Assembly (NCBI GenBank): GCA_903911925.1
Contig: CAIWFH010000074.1
Location: 1-64,000, forward strand
Reading direction: 5' to 3'
Length of the DNA stretch: 64,000 nucleotides
Source of the DNA: an uncultured Acidobacteriaceae bacterium
GTDB taxonomy: Bacteria > Acidobacteriota > Terriglobia > Terriglobales > Acidobacteriaceae
Under the pieces are notes generated by a model. That model was not told the DNA's origin and searched no databases. It worked only from the letters and a program-made list of their open reading frames with translations. A program made the translations under genes and the position numbers. Position 1 is the stretch's first letter; each line of letters starts with the position of its first letter. This document shows, piece by piece, positions 59,912-64,000 of this stretch.

Positions 59912-60148
59912 ATGGAGATCTCCCAAACAAGACTCCGGCGTTTTGCCCCGCTCTGGAGAACTGTGGTTGAGACCGCTCTTCTTGTTTTATTGCTCTACTC
60001 AGTGCGTTTGATGGGAGAATTTACGTCCACGAATAGACATGGGAAGAGCCTCAACGCCGCATTGAGCAATATCTTCACGGGTGCGAATCTTTTGATTGCG
60101 ACGGTTTCCGCGTTGATTGGGCATCCTTCCCTAACCAATACCCACTAA
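59912..60148 (+). CDS. Small membrane protein, 78 residues, whose end lies in a repeat
   Basis: The peptide (MEISQTRLRRFAPLWRTVVE) has one hydrophobic helix (TALLVLLLYSVRLMGEF) and a second weaker one (IFTGANLLIATVSALIG). The last residues, SLTNTH plus the TAA stop, come from a CTAACCAATACCCACTAACC repeat at 60129-60153, as with the 54019 gene. No family is recognised and no clear ribosome-binding site precedes the ATG. It follows the antiporter gene by 64 bp. A real but altered small gene is the likeliest reading. Confidence 0.45.
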   Translation: MEISQTRLRRFAPLWRTVVETALLVLLLYSVRLMGEFTSTNRHGKSLNAALSNIFTGANLLIATVSALIGHPSLTNTH

Positions 60149-60153
60149 CCACT
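60129..60153 (+). repeat. CTAACC-type low-complexity repeat, copy 3
   Basis: CCCTAACCAATACCCACTAACCACTG. Like copy 1 at 54263 it supplies the last codons and stop of a small gene. Confidence 0.65.
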
Positions 60154-60532
60154 GTCTTTCCACAACCACTTTTGTTCCCAATCCACATGCCCACTATGAC
60201 TTACGTTTGCAGATAATTTCGCTCTCGTGAAGCACAATTAGTTCATGGTGTCGTTTCTATGCCCCAGAAGGCAGGGAACGCTCGAGAACAAATCCCGTAA
60301 CTCCTTTGGCGAGAGGATTCTGCGGCGATGTCCAATAGAATGACGAATCTGGGGCGGTCCGCACTCCGCATCGCATTGAAAACAAGGAATTTCCTCGCAG
60401 AATACAGGAGCAGGGGGGAGGTACTGGTATGGCACGGGCGGGGCACAATCCTGACATTTTGAACTGGAGGCTCTCTTTCCCGGGCCCCAACCGCCGCAGC
60501 GGGGGACCCAGGATGCGACCTTCAACCCAACC
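60149..60532. other. Intergenic region with uncertain short frames
   Basis: About 384 bp between the small membrane-protein gene and the convergent GH109 gene. A minus-strand frame (60238-60525, TTG start) encodes a Cys-rich peptide (SSSKCQDCAPPVP, FCEEIPCFQCDAECG) that might be a zinc-ribbon protein, but the ribosome-binding site is poor and overlapping frames are open too, so I do not call it. No terminator for GH109 is obvious. Confidence 0.5.
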
Positions 60533-61897
60533 CTACGCCTGCGTAGCGATCGCCGATACCGCGCGCTTCTCCCACTTGCCGCCGGTAAAATCAGGGAACT
60601 CCACCGGTGCGCTGCCCCGCGCCACCGACGTGTAGCTCAGCGGAGCAATCGCCGACCAGGCCGCGCAGTCGTAGACATCCATATCCGGCGCAATGCCGTT
60701 ACGGACGCACTCCAGCAGCCGGTAGAGCATGATGAAATCCATGCCGCCGTGCCCGCCGACTTTCTTCGCAATCTCGCCTTGGCGGCTCCAGAGCGGATGG
60801 TCGTACTTCTTCCACTCGTCGAGTGAACCAAAGGTGTCTTCCTTGTTCACGCCCTCAATGTAGATGCGCGGCGGATAGTCCTCGAAGATGCCCTTGGTGC
60901 CGGCAATCAGGTTGATGCGGTCGTAGGGATGAGGACTCGATACCGCGTGCTTCACCGTGATCGTCAGGCCCTTCGCGGTCTTGATCAGCGAAGTGTTCAT
61001 GTCGCCGCAGATATACTTCTCAGCCCACCGCGGATCGCCCGGCTGCAGGTGGTCTTTGCGCCACTTGTCGAGGCCCCGCTGCGGCGAACTCATCGATACG
61101 ATGTGCCCGAACTTGTCGCCGCGCTGGATGCCCATATAGTTCGCCACCGGTCCCAGCCCGTGCGAGGGATAGAGATTGCCATCGTGCCGCGTGTGCTCTG
61201 TGCGCCGCCACAGGCCCTCGCCCTTGGTCGAGAAAAGCTCGTCGCGCAGGTCGTGAATGTACGCGCCTTCGCCATAAAGCAGGTCGCCAAACTCGCCCCC
61301 ATGCACCATGCGCAGAATCAGCGTTTCGTTGTAGCCATAGCAGCAGTTCTCAAGCATCATGCAGTGCTTGCGCGTCTCTTCCGAGGTGCGGACAATGCTC
61401 CAGCATTCTTCCATTGTCGTGACGCCGGGAACTTCAATCGCCACGTCTTTCCCATTCTTCATCGCGGCAATGGCCATCTCGTAGTGCCAGCTCCACGGCG
61501 TGGCCACAATCACCAGGTCAATGTCTTTGCGCTGGCAGAGCGCCTGGTAGTGGTGCGGCCCATCGGTGTAAAGCTCCGGCTTCTTCTGCCCGGCTGCTTC
61601 CACCATTCCCGCTGCGTGCCCGGCCTTTTCCTTCACGATGTCGCAAAGCGCCACCATCTGCGCGTCGGCGGCCAGCAGCAGTCCCAGCAAACTGGTCCCG
61701 CGCCCGCCGGTGCCAATCAGCGCCACCCGCGGCTCCCGCTTGGCAAATGGGACTTCCATCATGCTGTGATGCGCAGTCGCTTCCGCCGCCTTGGCCAGGT
61801 CAACCGCGCTCAGTGTCACCGCGCCGGCAGCGCCCATCTGCAGCAACCGCCGCCTCGTCCATAGTCCCAATCCAGAATTCAGATCGTCCAAACCCAT
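60533..61897 (-). CDS. Tat-exported GH109-type alpha-N-acetylgalactosaminidase (NAD-dependent)
   Basis: A 454-residue Gfo/Idh/MocA-fold protein of glycoside hydrolase family 109. The N-terminus has a twin-arginine signal (LWTRRRLLQMGAAGAVTLSA). The NAD fold is RVALIGTGGRGTSLLGLLLA. GH109-type segments are VIVATPWSWHYEMAIAAMKN, VPGVTTMEECWSIV, TRKHCMMLENCCYGYNETLI, LYPSHGLGPVANYMGIQRG and DMNTSLIKTAKGLTITVKH. These enzymes cleave alpha-N-acetylgalactosamine by an NAD-assisted redox mechanism; the cofactor is bound before export through Tat. Start ATG 61895-61897; the frame reaches 62011 but is not family-like there. It is divergent from an aldo/keto reductase. Confidence 0.9.
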   Translation of the reverse strand: MGLDDLNSGLGLWTRRRLLQMGAAGAVTLSAVDLAKAAEATAHHSMMEVPFAKREPRVALIGTGGRGTSLLGLLLAADAQMVALCDIVKEKAGHAAGMVEAAGQKKPELYTDGPHHYQALCQRKDIDLVIVATPWSWHYEMAIAAMKNGKDVAIEVPGVTTMEECWSIVRTSEETRKHCMMLENCCYGYNETLILRMVHGGEFGDLLYGEGAYIHDLRDELFSTKGEGLWRRTEHTRHDGNLYPSHGLGPVANYMGIQRGDKFGHIVSMSSPQRGLDKWRKDHLQPGDPRWAEKYICGDMNTSLIKTAKGLTITVKHAVSSPHPYDRINLIAGTKGIFEDYPPRIYIEGVNKEDTFGSLDEWKKYDHPLWSRQGEIAKKVGGHGGMDFIMLYRLLECVRNGIAPDMDVYDCAAWSAIAPLSYTSVARGSAPVEFPDFTGGKWEKRAVSAIATQA

Positions 61898-62059
61898 GCC
61901 TTCACCCCCGGTCATCCAGTCTAAATGCCCAGCAAGCTCATTGTTCCAGCCGCGGCACAAAACCAAGTGATCTGGTATGCCACTGGCTTTCTTGATGACA
62001 TCGGGAAGCATTTCTTTTTTGGCGCCTACTTGCCCGCCCGATCATCTATTTTGTTAACT

Positions 62060-63037
62060 ATGAAGACTGAAACTTCAACTGCGCTTCGCACCCTCGGCAA
62101 CTCTGACTTGCACATCTCCCCCATCGGCTTTGGCGCCTGGGCCATCGGCGGCGGCGACTGGGAGTTCGGCTGGGGCGGACAGGACGACTCGGATTCCATC
62201 GCCGCCATCCATCGCGCGCTTGACCTGGGCGTCAACTGGATCGACACCGCGGCCATCTATGGCCTTGGCCGCTCTGAGGAAGTAGTCGGCCGCGCCGTGA
62301 AGTCCTCGTCAAAGAAGCCCTACATCTTCACCAAGTGCTCCATGCGCTGGCACGGCGACCGCTCCATCCACCACTCGCTGAAAGCCGGATCGGTGGCCGA
62401 GGAACTGGAGAATTCGCTCCGCCGCCTGGGCGTAGAGACCATCGACCTCTACCAGATCCATTGGCCCAATCCGGAAGACGAAATCGAAGAGGGCTGGGCG
62501 GCGCTGGAACAGCTGCGCCAGCAGGGCAAGATCCGCTGGATCGGCGTTTCGAATTTCTCAGTGGAGCAGATGAAGCGCGCGATGAAGATTGCTCCCATCA
62601 CCAGTTTGCAGCCGCCGTATTCAATCCTGCGCCCAGCCATCGAGAAAGAAATTCTTCCGTTTGTCGCGCAAAATGATATCGGCGTCATCAACTACTCGCC
62701 CATGGTCTCCGGGCTCCTCACGGGCAAGATGACAGCCGAGCGCGTGGCAGCGCTTCCCGCCGACGACTGGCGCCGCAAGGCAGTCGAGTTTAAAGAGCCT
62801 CGCCTGAGCCGCAATTTGCGCCTGGTGGATTTGCTCCGGGAGATTGGAGACGGCCATGGCGTAAGCCCCGGCGTGGTGGCTGTAGCGTGGACGCTGCATC
62901 ACCCGGCCATCACGGCGGCCATCGTCGGCGGACGGAACGCGGTGCAGGTGGAAGGTCTGATTCCAGCGCTCGAGTTCCGCTTGAGCGACGAAGAGCACGC
63001 GCGGATCAACGAATTTCTGGCGGCCAATCCAGCCTGA
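62060..63037 (+). CDS. Aldo/keto reductase
   Basis: A 325-residue NADPH-dependent oxidoreductase with the aldo/keto reductase barrel. Catalytic residues appear in order: Asp and Tyr in GVNWIDTAAIYGLGRSEEVV, Lys in IFTKCSMRW, and His in TIDLYQIHWPNPED. The cofactor-side motif is VAVAWTLHHPAITAAIVGG near the end. The substrate cannot be told; members of this class reduce sugars and other aldehydes. The ATG at 62060 is preferred because the family start (STALRTLGNSDLHISPIGFG) follows it; the upstream frame from 61925 overlaps GH109. It is divergent from GH109 with a gap of about 160 bp. Confidence 0.93.
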   Translation: MKTETSTALRTLGNSDLHISPIGFGAWAIGGGDWEFGWGGQDDSDSIAAIHRALDLGVNWIDTAAIYGLGRSEEVVGRAVKSSSKKPYIFTKCSMRWHGDRSIHHSLKAGSVAEELENSLRRLGVETIDLYQIHWPNPEDEIEEGWAALEQLRQQGKIRWIGVSNFSVEQMKRAMKIAPITSLQPPYSILRPAIEKEILPFVAQNDIGVINYSPMVSGLLTGKMTAERVAALPADDWRRKAVEFKEPRLSRNLRLVDLLREIGDGHGVSPGVVAVAWTLHHPAITAAIVGGRNAVQVEGLIPALEFRLSDEEHARINEFLAANPA

Positions 63038-63060
63038 GGTTTTCTACCCCTCAAACGCAG

Positions 63061-63088
63061 AAACGCCCCGGTTGCAGCCGGGGCGTTT
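63061..63088. terminator. Bidirectional terminator
   Basis: AAACGCCCCGG pairs with CCGGGGCGTTT around TTGCAG. T-runs lie on both sides, so it can serve the aldo/keto reductase gene (stop 63037) and the convergent gene ending at 63111. Confidence 0.9.
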
Positions 63089-63110
63089 CTTGCTGGAGGA
63101 GGAAGCCTGT

Positions 63111-63629
63111 CTACATGGCCGCTACGAAATCCGGAATGACGGCGGCCGCATGTTCCTGCAGAAGCTGTGTCGTCCGAGCAGCCATCGCCGTATACATCGT
63201 GGCGGCGCGGAATGCATTTACTCGAACACCTTCGCTAGCTTGCGAAAACCCATACTGGGCCAGCGCCATCAGAACGCAAACCCGAATCTGCATCGCGTCG
63301 CTGCGCAGGGTCTCAAGCAGCACACGATCCACATTCTCACTATTGCGGGTAGCAAAATCAGCCATTTCAAGCATGACCCGCGCGTTCTGGTACATCACCC
63401 ACAGCCCTTTCGGGCCTTCCATGCGCTGCCATGCATCTTCGGGGGTCGCGTTCATTCCCTCTTCCCAGAGAAAATGATCGCTCACCTCACGCGCGCTCCA
63501 ATCGGGGCGCAATCTTGCCAGCAGGGAGTCCCACGACTGAGAATTCCGTCGCCGATTTCCACCGTGCCAACGACCAAGGTAAAGAACAACTGCTGCAAAC
63601 GCAGCAAATTGAAGTAAGGGCAGAATCAT
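63111..63629 (-). CDS. Hypothetical 172-residue protein with N-terminal membrane segment
   Basis: An N-terminal hydrophobic helix (LPLLQFAAFAAVVLYLG) is followed by a soluble, helical domain (WDSLLARLRPDWSAREVSDH, GPKGLWVMYQNARVMLEMAD, ENVDRVLLETLRSDAMQIRV). I know no named family. The start codon overlaps the stop of the upstream membrane-protein gene by ATGA, so the two are translationally coupled. A bidirectional terminator lies 22 bp after its stop. Confidence 0.75.
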   Translation of the reverse strand: MILPLLQFAAFAAVVLYLGRWHGGNRRRNSQSWDSLLARLRPDWSAREVSDHFLWEEGMNATPEDAWQRMEGPKGLWVMYQNARVMLEMADFATRNSENVDRVLLETLRSDAMQIRVCVLMALAQYGFSQASEGVRVNAFRAATMYTAMAARTTQLLQEHAAAVIPDFVAAM

Positions 63630-64000
63630 TGGTGATCCTTACGCCGGGATTTGGTAACCACCATATCCCTTAGTGCAACCCGGCTTGTTCTTGCCGTACT
63701 CCCTACCAATACCAGAAATTCTTGCATTTGTGGAGTGAAATTTCGCCTTTCTGCCTCTTTTGTTGCAAATGCCAGTACCCAATAGGCCAAGGCACCAAAG
63801 TAACTAATAGCGACCGCCTCATCCAGCCAATGGTACTGAGTGCCAATTCTCTGATGGGAATGCACAATGGTAGCGGCGAGCGAGACGATGGAATAGAAGC
63901 CCAGCCCCGTGGCAATCTGAAGTTCGCGATTGCGCCATCCAATGGCCAGCACTTGGCTGAACCCTGCCATCCCCAGGAACACCAACACCCTCAAGATGGC
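63626..64000 (-). CDS. Membrane protein, partial at the right window edge
   Basis: The frame is open to the window edge, so the 5' part probably lies outside. The visible 124 or so residues contain hydrophobic helices (LVFLGMAGFSQVLAIGW, LQIATGLGFYSIVSLAATIV, AVAISYFGALAYWVLAFATK) and end in a basic tail (MVVTKSRRKDHQ). I recall a family of acidobacterial membrane proteins with a similar layout, but its function is unknown. A TTG at 63994 could be a start, but nothing supports it. It is coupled to the 63111 gene by an ATGA overlap. Confidence 0.7.
   Translation of the reverse strand, partial: AILRVLVFLGMAGFSQVLAIGWRNRELQIATGLGFYSIVSLAATIVHSHQRIGTQYHWLDEAVAISYFGALAYWVLAFATKEAERRNFTPQMQEFLVLVGSTARTSRVALRDMVVTKSRRKDHQ

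Noticed and set aside
60238..60525. A Cys-rich 95-codon frame as a zinc-ribbon protein
   Set aside because: Starts at TTG without a good ribosome-binding site; two overlapping frames are equally open, so coding is not supported.

Overview
This 64-kb, mostly GC-rich window looks like chromosome from a soil acidobacterium, most likely class Terriglobia (Acidobacteriaceae). That is an inference from gene content: a FucP-type sugar:H+ symporter with GH29, GH3, GH42 and Tat-exported GH109 enzymes, a ThuA-domain protein, a soluble Ser/Thr kinase with TPRs, an outer-membrane porin, and dense families of short palindromic repeats. No rRNA, tRNA, CRISPR array, prophage or insertion sequence was recognised.

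Layout. 0.1-7.1 kb: a decayed higA antitoxin, mtnA, a fucP-like transporter, and a divergent pair made of an aspartic-protease-like lipoprotein and a Ser/Thr kinase. 7.1-21.5 kb: a carbohydrate region with a porin, ThuA protein, alpha-L-fucosidase, FAD-linked oxidase, beta-glucosidase, malic enzyme, GH42 beta-galactosidase and a metallophosphoesterase. 21.6-26.8 kb: hemW, a REC-GGDEF protein, a cutA/bioY/mqnD cluster and rplS. 26.9-28.2 kb: a less GC-rich three-gene unit with a proteasome-like Ntn-hydrolase-fold protein. 28.5-34.9 kb: rpsP-khpA-rimM, then accessory envelope genes, then trmD. 35-41.6 kb: a NYN nuclease-like gene, two DinB-fold proteins, two esterases (one frameshifted), hcp and bacterioferritin. 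42-52.1 kb: a DUF4139 protein, a small exported protein, a cytidylate-kinase-like gene and an RND efflux operon controlled by a divergent TetR gene with a clear operator. 52.3-57.3 kb: an ATP-grasp protein and a YbdK-type ligase separated by a toxin-antitoxin pair, alkB and an acyltransferase. 57.3-64 kb: a repeat-rich intergenic region, a Na+/H+ antiporter, GH109, an aldo/keto reductase and a partial membrane-protein operon.

The most unusual feature is repeats that become part of genes. A 63-bp double-hairpin element (exactly 21 codons, stop-free in one frame) occurs three times: within rimM, within trmD, and across the 3' end of hemW, where it supplies the stop codon. In rimM and trmD it is translated into the same kind of peptide (GHDFSRA...K..GALAP). 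A second, 40-bp palindromic family sits after genes, and one copy lies in frame between an RND pump and its TolC-like channel, joining them in one 1476-codon frame. Further repeat families supply the last codons of two small genes or flank a 5-kb segment. These resemble in function the Rickettsia palindromic elements, but the sequences differ. I do not know a description of this acidobacterial case.
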